From: Halosaccharopolyspora lacisalsi
Lineage (GTDB): Bacteria > Actinomycetota > Actinomycetes > Mycobacteriales > Pseudonocardiaceae
DNA: 64,000 nt
Reading direction: 5' to 3'
Assembly: GCF_014137975.1 (NCBI RefSeq)
Contig: NZ_JACGWZ010000008.1
Span: 1 to 64,000 of the forward strand
In this document: one piece after another, positions 28,163 through 35,745 of the stretch
Numbering within the stretch: position 1 is the first letter of the stretch
Layout: the number at the start of each line of letters is the position of its first letter
Translations under genes and position numbers: made by a program
Notes under the pieces: model-generated
What the model was told of the DNA's origin: nothing
Databases searched by the model: none
The model's input: only the letters and a program-made list of their open reading frames with translations

Positions 28163-28969
28163 TCACAGCTCGCCGAGTTCGTCGAGGTGGGCGAGCTGGG
28201 CACGCACCGTGCTCTCGGCGGCCGGCCACACCGAGGGGTCGACGTCGGCGTAGACGATCTCGACCACCCGACGAGCGCTGACCCCGCCGCCGTGCTCACG
28301 CACGACCGCGCGCACCTGGTCGAGCCGCTGCTCACGGTGGGCGAGATAAGCCGAAGCGGCCGTCCGCGCGTCGTCCAGCTCGGGGCCGTGGCCGGGCAGC
28401 ACCAGCGTCCCCGCGGGCAGCTCGGCCAGTTTCCGCAGCGATGCGAGGTAGGAGCCCAGGTGCCCGTCCGGATGAGCGACCACCGTGGTGCCCCGGCCCA
28501 GGATGGTGTCCCCGGAGAAGACCGCGGCGACACCGTCGTGCTCGACGGACAACGACACCGAGTCGGTGGTGTGTCCCGGAGTGGCCAGCACCCGCAGTTC
28601 GAGTCCGGCCGCCCGGATCGTCTCGCCGTCGACGAGCGCGGCGCCGTCACGGCACCACGACGGGTCGAGCGCGCGGACCGGCGCGCCGGTGAGCTCGGCG
28701 AACTCGTCGACGCCCGCGACGTGGTCGGGATGACAGTGGGTCAGCAGGACCAGTGCTACCGGGCCGTGCTCGGTGAGCCGGCGCAGGTGCTCGACGTCGG
28801 CCGGGCCCGGGTCGATCACGACGCACTCGTGCGCCGCCGGAGCACGCACCAGCCACGTGTTGGTGCCCTCCAGGGTCATCGGCGAGGGATTGTGCGCCAG
28901 CACGACCGCCGCGTACGGCGTGACCTGCCGCAGCATCCCGTAGGCGGGATGGTCTCGGACCTGACTCAC
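28163..28969 (-). CDS. Metallo-beta-lactamase-fold hydrolase (Rv3677c type)
   Basis: A 268-residue MBL-fold protein with the zinc motif THCHPDHVAG, downstream LATPGHTTDSVSL, FSGDTILGRG and PGHGPELDD. The C-terminal helical domain (residues about 205-268) matches the LACTB2/winged-helix type, so an RNase or thioester hydrolase function is possible. GTG 28969 overlaps the stop of the upstream Nudix gene (GTGA), showing coupling. In mycobacteria the same protein lies beside crp. Confidence 0.88.
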   Translation of the reverse strand: MSQVRDHPAYGMLRQVTPYAAVVLAHNPSPMTLEGTNTWLVRAPAAHECVVIDPGPADVEHLRRLTEHGPVALVLLTHCHPDHVAGVDEFAELTGAPVRALDPSWCRDGAALVDGETIRAAGLELRVLATPGHTTDSVSLSVEHDGVAAVFSGDTILGRGTTVVAHPDGHLGSYLASLRKLAELPAGTLVLPGHGPELDDARTAASAYLAHREQRLDQVRAVVREHGGGVSARRVVEIVYADVDPSVWPAAESTVRAQLAHLDELGEL

Positions 28970-29787
28970 TCGTCCTCCTCGGCAAGCACGACGCGCCACG
29001 CTCCGTCACGACGGACCACCCGGGGCACGACTCGTCCGATCCGCCGCTCGGTGACCAGCGCGTCGGGGACGGTGTCGCACGCGGCCAGCTCGGTCAAGGT
29101 CACCCAGGTGGGTGGGAGCAGACCGCAGCGACCCTGCTGCCGGTCCTCCAGCACCTCGGCCGGGCGCTGCCAGTAGGCGTGAGCGACCTCGGTGGTCACC
29201 GCGTCGGCACGCTGTCCCGACGGCATCGCGGCGAGGAAGAACCGGGTGTCGTAGCGCCGGGGCTCCACTTCCGGAGTGACCCAGTTTCCCCACGGGCGAA
29301 GCAGGTCGGCGCGCAGCACCAGCCCCGCTTCGGCCAGGAACCCGGCCAGGGAGAGCTCGCGGGAAACGAGCGCGTCCCGCGCCGCGGAGTAAGCGGAGGT
29401 CTCGCTCACGACCGTGTTCGCGTCCGGCCCGGCCAGGAGGACACCCGACTCCTCGAAGGTCTCCCGCACCGCCGCGCACACCAGTGCGCGAGCCGTTTCC
29501 GGCATGCAGCCGAACCGCTCGGCCCACCAGGACGGCGCCGGGCCGCTCCAGTCCACCGAGGTGTCGGCGTCACGCCGATCGACGCCACCACCGGGGAACA
29601 CCGTCATGCCCCCGGCGAAGGGCATCCCCTCCACCCTGCGTTGCAGGAACACCTCCGGCCCCGAGGCGGTGTCGCGCAACAGCATCACGGTCGCCGCGTC
29701 CCGCGGAGGAACCGGAGTCTCCGGCGGCACCTCGGGAACGAACTCCTCCGGCAGGGTCATGTCCTCGGGCAGGCGCATGGCCGACAC
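28966..29787 (-). CDS. Nudix hydrolase
   Basis: A 273-residue Nudix-family protein (NUDT19-like). The box is split: FPGGGVDRRDAD near residue 65 and, after an insertion containing SWWAERFGC, RETFEESGVLLAG near 108. The insertion and total length fit the eukaryotic-type RP2p/NUDT19 CoA hydrolase group. The start may be GTG 29787 or ATG 29779; neither has a strong ribosome binding site. It precedes and is coupled to the MBL hydrolase. Substrate unknown. Confidence 0.8.
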   Translation of the reverse strand: MSAMRLPEDMTLPEEFVPEVPPETPVPPRDAATVMLLRDTASGPEVFLQRRVEGMPFAGGMTVFPGGGVDRRDADTSVDWSGPAPSWWAERFGCMPETARALVCAAVRETFEESGVLLAGPDANTVVSETSAYSAARDALVSRELSLAGFLAEAGLVLRADLLRPWGNWVTPEVEPRRYDTRFFLAAMPSGQRADAVTTEVAHAYWQRPAEVLEDRQQGRCGLLPPTWVTLTELAACDTVPDALVTERRIGRVVPRVVRRDGAWRVVLAEEDE

Positions 29788-29816
29788 CTTACGGTTCCGA
29801 GCCGTATCACCGTAAG
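29788..29816. promoter_or_regulatory. Inverted repeat CTTACGGT...ACCGTAAG
   Basis: 8-bp perfect arms with a 13-nt spacer immediately before the Nudix start and just after the 3' end of the upstream gene. Could be an operator of the Nudix-MBL unit or a terminator; no T-run is present. Confidence 0.4.
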
Positions 29817-29822
29817 TGGTGA

Positions 29823-31166
29823 TCAGCCCGCCTGGGGAGGATGCTGCTGCGAGGAGTTGATCGGGGGGAACCCACCGGTACCCGGCATGGTCGCCAACCA
29901 GGACTCCTGCTGTTGGTTCTCCGGAACCCTGTCGTCGCCGTCCTGCTCGCGCTGGGCCAGCTCCTCGTGCAGCTTGCGCAGGAGGTTGCGCTCCCGGTCG
30001 GTCAGTTTCGCGTCCACCGCGGCCGGTACTCGAGGATTGTTCTCCCCCTCGGCCACGGGTTCACGGTCGACCGGTTCGTGCTCGACCACCGGCTCGCGCT
30101 CGACCACCGGCTCGCGCTCGACCACCGGCTCGCGCTCGACCACCGAGTCACGCTCGACCACCGGCTCGCGCTCGACCACCGAGTCACGCTCGACCACCGG
30201 CTCGCGCTCGACCACCGAGTCACGCTCGACCACCGGCTCGCGCTCGGAGTCGTGGTCCGGAAACCAGGAATCCCCCGCGAGCGGGGAAGCCGTCTCGACG
30301 GAACTCGAAAACCCGGGCGTGGGCTCGGGCGTGGCGACGGGCTCGGTCACAGCAGGTTCGGGCGTAACCGGCTCGAACGCGGCGGGTTCGGACGCGAGGG
30401 GGTCGGCCCGGGGCGGCTCCGGACCGGCGGCGATCTCGGTGGGCGGCACCCGGGCCGGAGGTTCGGCGGCTAAGTCACTGACGCCGACTTCCTTCCGCTC
30501 ACCACCGGACTGCTGCCTCGAGGCACGCGAGCGACCGGATCCCCGCGCGGTCGTGGTGGTCGTGTCGACCGTGATCCGGCGTGCCGCCGCCAGGGCGTCG
30601 CGGTGGTACCGGGGCAGCTCGGTTCCGGTCTCGAACACGTCGACCGAGCAGCTGAGCCCGGCACGCCGCAGCGCCTGCAACAGCTGGTAGCCCACGGCGG
30701 TCACGGTTCCCTCCGAACCGACCTCGGCCAACAGCACCCGCCGAGGAACAGCCCCGTAGGTCACCCCGGCCGGGGTGACCCGGGAGACGCACCACAGCGC
30801 CTGGAGCCCGGTGAGTCGCTGCGCGACCGGGTGCAGGGCCTCGGCGACGTCGCCGTCCGGCACCTCCGGCTCGCCGAAGCGGTGCTCCTCGGGAGGCACC
30901 GTTTCCACGACGTGCAGCCGGTCGACCAGCGAGCGCTTCGAGCGCACCTGATCCAGCACCCAGCGCAGCTGATACTGCTCGGTCGGCGTGACGGGAACGC
31001 GGCCCGCCAGCAGGCAACCGGTGAGCAGCTCGACGGCCTCCGCCGGATGCCCGGCGCCGATCATCTCGCGCGCCGTGTTCAGCGCGTCGTCGTCCACCCG
31101 CCCCGTCATCCCCAGTAGCAGGGTGTGCAGTCGTTCCACGGAATCGCCCTCAGCGTCCACCAACAC
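29823..31166 (-). CDS. Unknown protein with acidic hexapeptide repeats
   Basis: A 447-residue protein not assignable to a known function. Residues about 1-205 form a mixed alpha/beta domain ending in a SVDVFETGTELPRYHRDALAAARR block. Residues 206-310 are Pro/Glu/Ala-rich and unstructured. About ten copies of a six-residue unit, EREPVV alternating with ERDSVV, follow near residues 307-367, then a final charged helix (LTDRERNLLRKLHEELAQRE). The N-terminal domain is clearly paralogous to the next gene (31214-31837). No signal peptide or membrane segment. GTG 31166 follows AGGAG at four bases; GTG 31160 is an alternative. Confidence 0.7.
   Translation of the reverse strand: MLVDAEGDSVERLHTLLLGMTGRVDDDALNTAREMIGAGHPAEAVELLTGCLLAGRVPVTPTEQYQLRWVLDQVRSKRSLVDRLHVVETVPPEEHRFGEPEVPDGDVAEALHPVAQRLTGLQALWCVSRVTPAGVTYGAVPRRVLLAEVGSEGTVTAVGYQLLQALRRAGLSCSVDVFETGTELPRYHRDALAAARRITVDTTTTTARGSGRSRASRQQSGGERKEVGVSDLAAEPPARVPPTEIAAGPEPPRADPLASEPAAFEPVTPEPAVTEPVATPEPTPGFSSSVETASPLAGDSWFPDHDSEREPVVERDSVVEREPVVERDSVVEREPVVERDSVVEREPVVEREPVVEREPVVEHEPVDREPVAEGENNPRVPAAVDAKLTDRERNLLRKLHEELAQREQDGDDRVPENQQQESWLATMPGTGGFPPINSSQQHPPQAG
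30065..30247. repeat. 18-bp coding tandem repeat, about ten copies
   Basis: Unit CTCGACCACCGGCTCGCG and its variant with GAGTCA, in phase with the reading frame (six codons). Near-identical copies point to recent expansion by slippage or recombination. There are no spacers, so it is not a CRISPR array. Confidence 0.9.
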
Positions 31167-31213
31167 CAGTCTCCTTCACCACGATTCGGGTCCCACCGAC
31201 GACCACGGCGTTG

Positions 31214-31837
31214 TCAGCTCCGGCCCGCGGTCACCGCGAGTTCCTCGGAACCCGCGCAGACCAGTACCGACTCGGCCAGTGCCGCCCGGTGGTACGCGGT
31301 GGGCTCCATGTCCGAGGGCAGTACCTCCACTCGGGGCGCCGGTTCACCGAGCGCGCGCAGGATGCGCTGGATCTCCCCGGTGAGCTCGATGAAGTCGGTG
31401 GTGGCGCTCACCAGCAGCACCCGCCTGAGCTCGTTCGATCCGGGACGACGGCGCCAGCTGCTGCGCACCTCGCCGATGCCGGGACGTCCGCGCAGGGTCG
31501 CTCCCAGCACGAGCACCTCCGAATCGGCACTGCCGCCGACGGGAGCCTCGGCCGTGAAGGTGCAGCCCCCGGTACCGGAGTCCGCACCGGGCAGGATCGA
31601 GTCGACCACGGCCGGGTCCGCTCCCAGCGGCAGCAGGGCGTCGGCCAGCAGTCGATGGTCGGCGTCATCGAGACCGGTCCGCTCCCTCAACAGCACACCG
31701 GGTAGCGAGAGGGCGACCACGTCCGCCGCGTCACCGGACAGCCAGTCGCGGTAGCGCCACAACTGCTCGTCGGGCAGCCGACCGGCGAGTCGAAGCAGTA
31801 GCTCGTGGCAGGCCAGGCCGGTTTCTCGGTCGGTCAC
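31214..31837 (-). CDS. Unknown protein, paralogue of the downstream repeat protein
   Basis: A 207-residue protein with no recognised family. Its order of motifs matches the neighbour at 29823-31166: CHELLLRLAGRLPDEQL against LHTLLLGMTGRVDDDAL near the start, and EPTAYHRAALAES against ELPRYHRDALAAA near the end, so the two arose by tandem duplication. No signal or membrane segment. GTG 31837 has a GGGGA motif about nine bases upstream and begins where homology to the neighbour begins; upstream in-frame sequence is less convincing. Stop and downstream start are 47 bp apart, so they are probably co-transcribed. Confidence 0.65.
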   Translation of the reverse strand: MTDRETGLACHELLLRLAGRLPDEQLWRYRDWLSGDAADVVALSLPGVLLRERTGLDDADHRLLADALLPLGADPAVVDSILPGADSGTGGCTFTAEAPVGGSADSEVLVLGATLRGRPGIGEVRSSWRRRPGSNELRRVLLVSATTDFIELTGEIQRILRALGEPAPRVEVLPSDMEPTAYHRAALAESVLVCAGSEELAVTAGRS

Positions 31838-32072
31838 GTCGCGCCATCCCCTCAGGTGCGTCTCCCCGCACACGCCGTCTGACACCCGTTCAGGTGAACT
31901 CTCCCCGGGCCGGGCCGGTGTATCAACCCCCGACAACCGGTTACTTCGGTTACACACAGCAAACAAGACTCCTTTTGGATCACCCAAGCGGGGGGGTAAT
32001 CCAAGGAGGAGCTACACGAAGGGTACTTGTTACCGAATCCATACGGGGCAGAAGTGCGCGGATGAGGGCGTC

Positions 32073-32110
32073 GTGTGTCTTTCGGGCCGCGGACGACCCG
32101 AAAGACACAC
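32073..32110 (-). terminator. Hairpin terminator after ridA
   Basis: Perfect 14-bp arms GTGTGTCTTTCGGG/CCCGAAAGACACAC with a 10-nt loop, just beyond the ridA stop. Confidence 0.6.
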
Positions 32111-32113
32111 GGC

Positions 32114-32572
32114 TCACGCGACCTCGACGATCAGTTCCACCTCGACGGGAGCGCCCAGGGGAAGTTCGGCCACACCGACGGCCGAACGGGCGTGCTGCCC
32201 CGCATCACCGAAGACCTCACCGAGCAGTTCCGAGGCACCGTTGACCACGGCGGGCTGTTCGGTGAACCCTTCCGCCGAAGCCACGAACCCGACGACCTTG
32301 ACCACGCGCTCGATGGAGTCCAACCCCACCAGAGAGTCGACCGCGGCCAGTGCGTTGAGCGCGCAGGTACGGGCGTGGCGCTGGGCGTCCGGAAGGGACA
32401 CACCGGAACCGACCTTGCCCGCGCCGGCGAGCTGCCCCTCCACCATCGGTACCTGACCGGCTGTGTACACGTGCGATCCCGTGCGCACGGCGGGGACGTA
32501 GGAGGCCACCGGCGTCACGACCCGGGGCAGCTCGATGCCGAGCCCGGTCAGCCGGTCCGTCCAGCGGCCCAC
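32114..32572 (-). CDS. RidA/YjgF-family protein
   Basis: A 152-residue RidA-superfamily protein (Rv3678c type). It has SYVPAVRTGSHVYTAGQVPM near residue 28 and the late block VEVELIVEVA. The canonical RidA arginine that binds enamine/imine intermediates (usually in R-S-A-V near the C-terminus) is plausibly the Arg in HARSAVGVAELPLGAP. Likely role: deamination of reactive enamine/imine intermediates or a related trimeric enzyme. GTG 32572 lies 1 bp after the DUF4177 stop, so the two are coupled. Confidence 0.85.
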   Translation of the reverse strand: MGRWTDRLTGLGIELPRVVTPVASYVPAVRTGSHVYTAGQVPMVEGQLAGAGKVGSGVSLPDAQRHARTCALNALAAVDSLVGLDSIERVVKVVGFVASAEGFTEQPAVVNGASELLGEVFGDAGQHARSAVGVAELPLGAPVEVELIVEVA

Positions 32573-32573
32573 G

Positions 32574-32732
32574 TCAGCCTTCCTTCTCACGCTTCATGTA
32601 AGCGACCATCTGCTCACCGGTCGGCCCGGGCAGGACCGCGACGAGCTCCCAGCCGTCCTCACCCCACTGGTCCAGGATCTGCTTGGTCGCGTGGCTGAGC
32701 AGCGGTACTGTCGAGTACTCCCATTTAGTCAT
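32574..32732 (-). CDS. DUF4177 small protein (Rv3678A type)
   Basis: A 52-residue protein, MTKWEYSTVPLL... then QWGEDGWELVAVLPG, the full length of a DUF4177 domain. Function unknown. ATG 32732 has TATGGT (minus strand 32745-32740) exactly 7 nt upstream, so the mRNA should be leaderless. It is followed directly by ridA and is divergent from the ATPase pair, as in mycobacteria. Confidence 0.85.
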   Translation of the reverse strand: MTKWEYSTVPLLSHATKQILDQWGEDGWELVAVLPGPTGEQMVAYMKREKEG

Positions 32733-32851
32733 ACGCATCACCATAAGAGCGTCAGCGCGGTGACGTACGTAACGGTGCCCGTAGGCGACGTCGCCCCGGC
32801 CGTCCCACGGCCACGAACCGAGCGCGGCAGACATCACGGCCACCACGCGCC

Positions 32852-32857
32852 TACGCT
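32852..32857 (+). promoter_or_regulatory. -10 element of the ATPase pair
   Basis: TACGCT, 6 nt before GTG 32864, implying a leaderless mRNA. Confidence 0.5.
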
Positions 32858-32863
32858 GCTGGT

Positions 32864-33871
32864 GTGACGACCTCGGAATGGAGTGGGGAACTGGACCAGG
32901 CCCGGCTGCACTTCGTCAGCGGCAAGGGCGGCGTCGGCAAGACCACGGCCGCCGCCGCGCTGGCGCTCGCGCTGGCCACCGGCGGGCGCCGCGTGCTGCT
33001 CGTCGAGGTGGAGGGCAGGCAGGGCCTGGCCCAGCTCTTCGACACCCCACCGCTGCCCTACTCCGAAGAGTGGATCGCCTCGGCACCGGGCGGCGGTGAA
33101 CTGCGCGCACTGGCCATCGACGCGGAAGCGGCCCTGCTGGAATACCTGGACATGTTCTACAGCCTCGGCTTCGCGGGGCGCACGCTGCGCCGAATGGGCG
33201 CGGTCGAGTTCGCCACGACCCTGGCGCCGGGGCTGCGTGACGTGCTTTTCACCGGCAAGATCAAGGAGTGCGTCGGCCGCACCGACCGGGGTGGGCGGCA
33301 CTTCTACGACGCCGTCGTCGTCGACGCGCCCCCCACGGGGCGGGTGGTGAAGTTCCTCGACGTCACCAGGGCGATGGCCGACCTGGCCAAGGTGGGGCCG
33401 ATCCGCGGGCAGAGCGAAGGCGTCGTGCGGCTGCTGCACTCCGGTGACACGGTCGTGCACCTGGTCACCCTGCTGGAGGAACTGCCGGTGCGCGAAACGC
33501 TGGAGACCGTGGAGGAGCTCGACGCGGCCGACCTGCGTCCGGGGGCGGTACTGCTCAACCGGGTGAAACCGCCGCGGCTGGCGGCACGTTCGGTGGCGGC
33601 TGCCTCCGGGGGCCGGGTGGACGCCTCGCGGATTCGCTCCGGACTCGAGTCGGCCGGCCTGGGCTGGGAGGGCGGCGTTCTCGACGGACTGGTCGACGAA
33701 ACCATCGAGCACGCCACCCGCGTCCGCGCCGAGGAGCAGGCTCGCGAACGGCTCACCACGACCGATCTCCCCGCGATCACGCTGCCGGAGTTCACCGACG
33801 GCATCGACGTCGCGGCTCTCTACGAACTCGCCGAGACGCTCGGTGAACACGGAGTGGGAGGCAGCCGATGA
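32864..33871 (+). CDS. ArsA/Get3-type ATPase, first of pair (Rv3679 type)
   Basis: A 335-residue P-loop ATPase with deviant Walker [20 protein letters not shown] near residue 19 and a switch region [16 protein letters not shown]. It belongs to the anion-transporting ATPase/Get3 fold. Actinobacterial pairs like this form a heterodimer reported in mycobacteria to counter metabolic glycerol/methylglyoxal-type stress (recalled, not shown here). GTG 32864 follows TACGCT closely. Its stop overlaps the second ATPase start (ATGA). The arsenite-binding cysteines of ArsA are absent. Confidence 0.88.
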   Translation: MTTSEWSGELDQARLHFVSGKGGVGKTTAAAALALALATGGRRVLLVEVEGRQGLAQLFDTPPLPYSEEWIASAPGGGELRALAIDAEAALLEYLDMFYSLGFAGRTLRRMGAVEFATTLAPGLRDVLFTGKIKECVGRTDRGGRHFYDAVVVDAPPTGRVVKFLDVTRAMADLAKVGPIRGQSEGVVRLLHSGDTVVHLVTLLEELPVRETLETVEELDAADLRPGAVLLNRVKPPRLAARSVAAASGGRVDASRIRSGLESAGLGWEGGVLDGLVDETIEHATRVRAEEQARERLTTTDLPAITLPEFTDGIDVAALYELAETLGEHGVGGSR

Positions 33872-34998
33872 GCCCGGCGGGGGAACTCGACGTCGACCGG
33901 CTGCTGGACGATCCCGCCAACAACGTCCTCGTGTGCTGCGGCTCCGGCGGTGTCGGCAAGACGACCACCGCCGCCGCGCTGGCGATCCGCGCGGCCGAAC
34001 GCGGCCGCAGGACGGTCGTGCTCACGATCGATCCGGCCCGGCGGCTCGCGCAGGCACTGGGGCTGCGCGAACTGGACAATCAACCCCGCGGGGTGGACCA
34101 GGGCGCCTTGGAGGGGCCGGGCGAGCTCAGCGCCATGATGTTGGACATGCGCCGCACCTTCGACGACATGGTGCTGGCCCACGCCGGCCGCGAGCGCGCC
34201 CAGCAGATCCTGGACAACCCCTTCTACCAGACGATCTCCACGTCGTTCTCCGGCACGCAGGAGTACATGGCGATGGAGAAGCTCGGCCAGCTCGTCGCCC
34301 GCGACGACTGGGACCTGATCGTGGTGGACACGCCGCCGAGCCGGTCCGCGCTGGACTTCCTGGACGCCCCGCAACGGTTGTCGACGGTCCTGGACAGTCG
34401 TCTGATCCGCATGTTGTCCAGCCCGGCACGCGTGGGCGGCAAGGGACTGCGCAAGATCGTGGGAACCGGCTTCGGCATGTTCTCCAAGGCGGTCTCGTCG
34501 GTGATCGGCACCCAGCTGCTGGCCGACGCCTCGGCCTTCGTGCAGGCCTTCGACTCGACCTTCGGAGGTTTTCGGGAGCGCGCCGACAACACCTACCGGC
34601 TGCTGCGCTCACCCGGCACGTCGTTCCTGGTCGTGGCCTCCCCCGAGGCGGACGCGCTGCGGGAGGCCTCCTTCTTCGTCGAGCGCCTGGCGGGGGAGGC
34701 GATGCCGCTGGCGGGGATGGTGGCCAACCGCACGCATCCGGTGCTGGCCGACCTGCCCGCCTCCAAGGCGCTGTCCGCCGCCGAGGAGCTGGAACTGTCC
34801 GGTTCGGCACCGTTGGCCGCCTCGGTGCTGCGGCTGCACGCCGATCGCGTCGCGACGGCCGAACGGGAGAAACGGCTGCTCTCCCGGTTCACCCGAGCAC
34901 ATCCGGAGGCTCCGCTCGTCGGTGTCCCCGCGCTACCCGCCGACGTGCACGACATGGAGGGGCTGCGCGAGATCGGTCGCAGACTCGCCGGCGAGTGA
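33868..34998 (+). CDS. ArsA/Get3-type ATPase, second of pair (Rv3680 type)
   Basis: A 376-residue partner with Walker [21 protein letters not shown] near residue 24, [14 protein letters not shown] (characteristic of this branch), and [15 protein letters not shown] as the switch. There is an inserted helical region around residues 170-230. ATG 33868 overlaps the previous stop, ensuring 1:1 synthesis, consistent with a heterodimer. No cysteine pair for metalloid binding. Followed by a convergent gap and whiB4, the conserved actinobacterial order. Confidence 0.88.
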   Translation: MSPAGELDVDRLLDDPANNVLVCCGSGGVGKTTTAAALAIRAAERGRRTVVLTIDPARRLAQALGLRELDNQPRGVDQGALEGPGELSAMMLDMRRTFDDMVLAHAGRERAQQILDNPFYQTISTSFSGTQEYMAMEKLGQLVARDDWDLIVVDTPPSRSALDFLDAPQRLSTVLDSRLIRMLSSPARVGGKGLRKIVGTGFGMFSKAVSSVIGTQLLADASAFVQAFDSTFGGFRERADNTYRLLRSPGTSFLVVASPEADALREASFFVERLAGEAMPLAGMVANRTHPVLADLPASKALSAAEELELSGSAPLAASVLRLHADRVATAEREKRLLSRFTRAHPEAPLVGVPALPADVHDMEGLREIGRRLAGE

Positions 34999-35184
34999 AC
35001 ACACGTGGATGGGCATCCTGCACAAGAGACGTTCAGTCGGGCGCGAGTACTGCGTCGTTCCACGACTGCCGTGTCGCGTCGCCCAGCGACCGGGGATCCC
35101 ATCCACGTGCTGTCGGTTTCGGTCGTTCACCGCGGTGAGCGGCCGGGGCGTTCTCGGCGAGAACCACCCGCCGCGCCCGAGCGG

Positions 35185-35484
35185 TCAGCTCACCTGGTAG
35201 TACTCGAGATCGGTGTAGTCACGACGAGCCGCTTCCAGCAGGTCGCGCCAGTTGCGCACGTCCGGGCGGCGGCGCAGCAGCGCGCGTCGTTCCCGTTCCG
35301 TCATACCCCCCCACACACCGAATTCGATCTTGTTGTCCAACGCCTCGGCCAGGCATTCGGTACGGACCGGGCATCCGAAGCACACCATGCGCGCCTTGCG
35401 CTGCTCGGCGCCCCGTACGAACAACTGGTCCGGGTTCTCGTCACGACACGCGGCCTGGACCCGCCAGTCCCCCTGCTCGAACAT
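35185..35484 (-). CDS. whiB4: WhiB-family iron-sulfur regulator, WhiB4-like
   Basis: A 99-residue Wbl protein. The four cluster cysteines are in AACRDENPD and VCFGCPVRTEC (C-x2-C-x5-C), followed by the turn motif FGVWGGMTERERRALL. WhiB4 in mycobacteria is an oxygen- and nitric-oxide-sensitive regulator of redox balance. Location between the ATPase pair and ponA2 matches Rv3681c. ATG 35484 has GGGGGA before it; the longer frame upstream is not supported. Confidence 0.92.
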   Translation of the reverse strand: MFEQGDWRVQAACRDENPDQLFVRGAEQRKARMVCFGCPVRTECLAEALDNKIEFGVWGGMTERERRALLRRRPDVRNWRDLLEAARRDYTDLEYYQVS

Positions 35485-35732
35485 AATATTCCCCCAGCTC
35501 CTCACTGGATCGTCGGCGACCGTTCTCCTCCGGAACCCCCCGGCACCGGGACACTCGTGAACCACCGGGAGCAAGCTCCCGGACGGTCCGCTTCGGGTTG
35601 TCGCTGGACGTGGACGTACTGTAGGACTTCGCGGTTCCATCCCCCAACAATCTTTGTCAGTCCGTTATGTTCGGACTCATCACATCGGGGGTTCTTTCAC
35701 CGTGACCCTCTGTGATCTTGACGACACGCCCC

Positions 35733-35738
35733 TACGAT
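35733..35738 (+). promoter_or_regulatory. -10 element of ponA2
   Basis: TACGAT, 7 nt before GTG 35746. Confidence 0.45.
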
Positions 35739-35745
35739 GAACCCC

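Noticed and set aside
26857-28650. 597-codon antisense frame over the MFS gene
   Set aside because: Shadow frame; it runs through the MFS promoter and the MBL gene without any recognisable domain.
30065-30247. CRISPR-like repeat array
   Set aside because: Units are contiguous 18-mers in phase with a coding frame, without spacers or cas genes.
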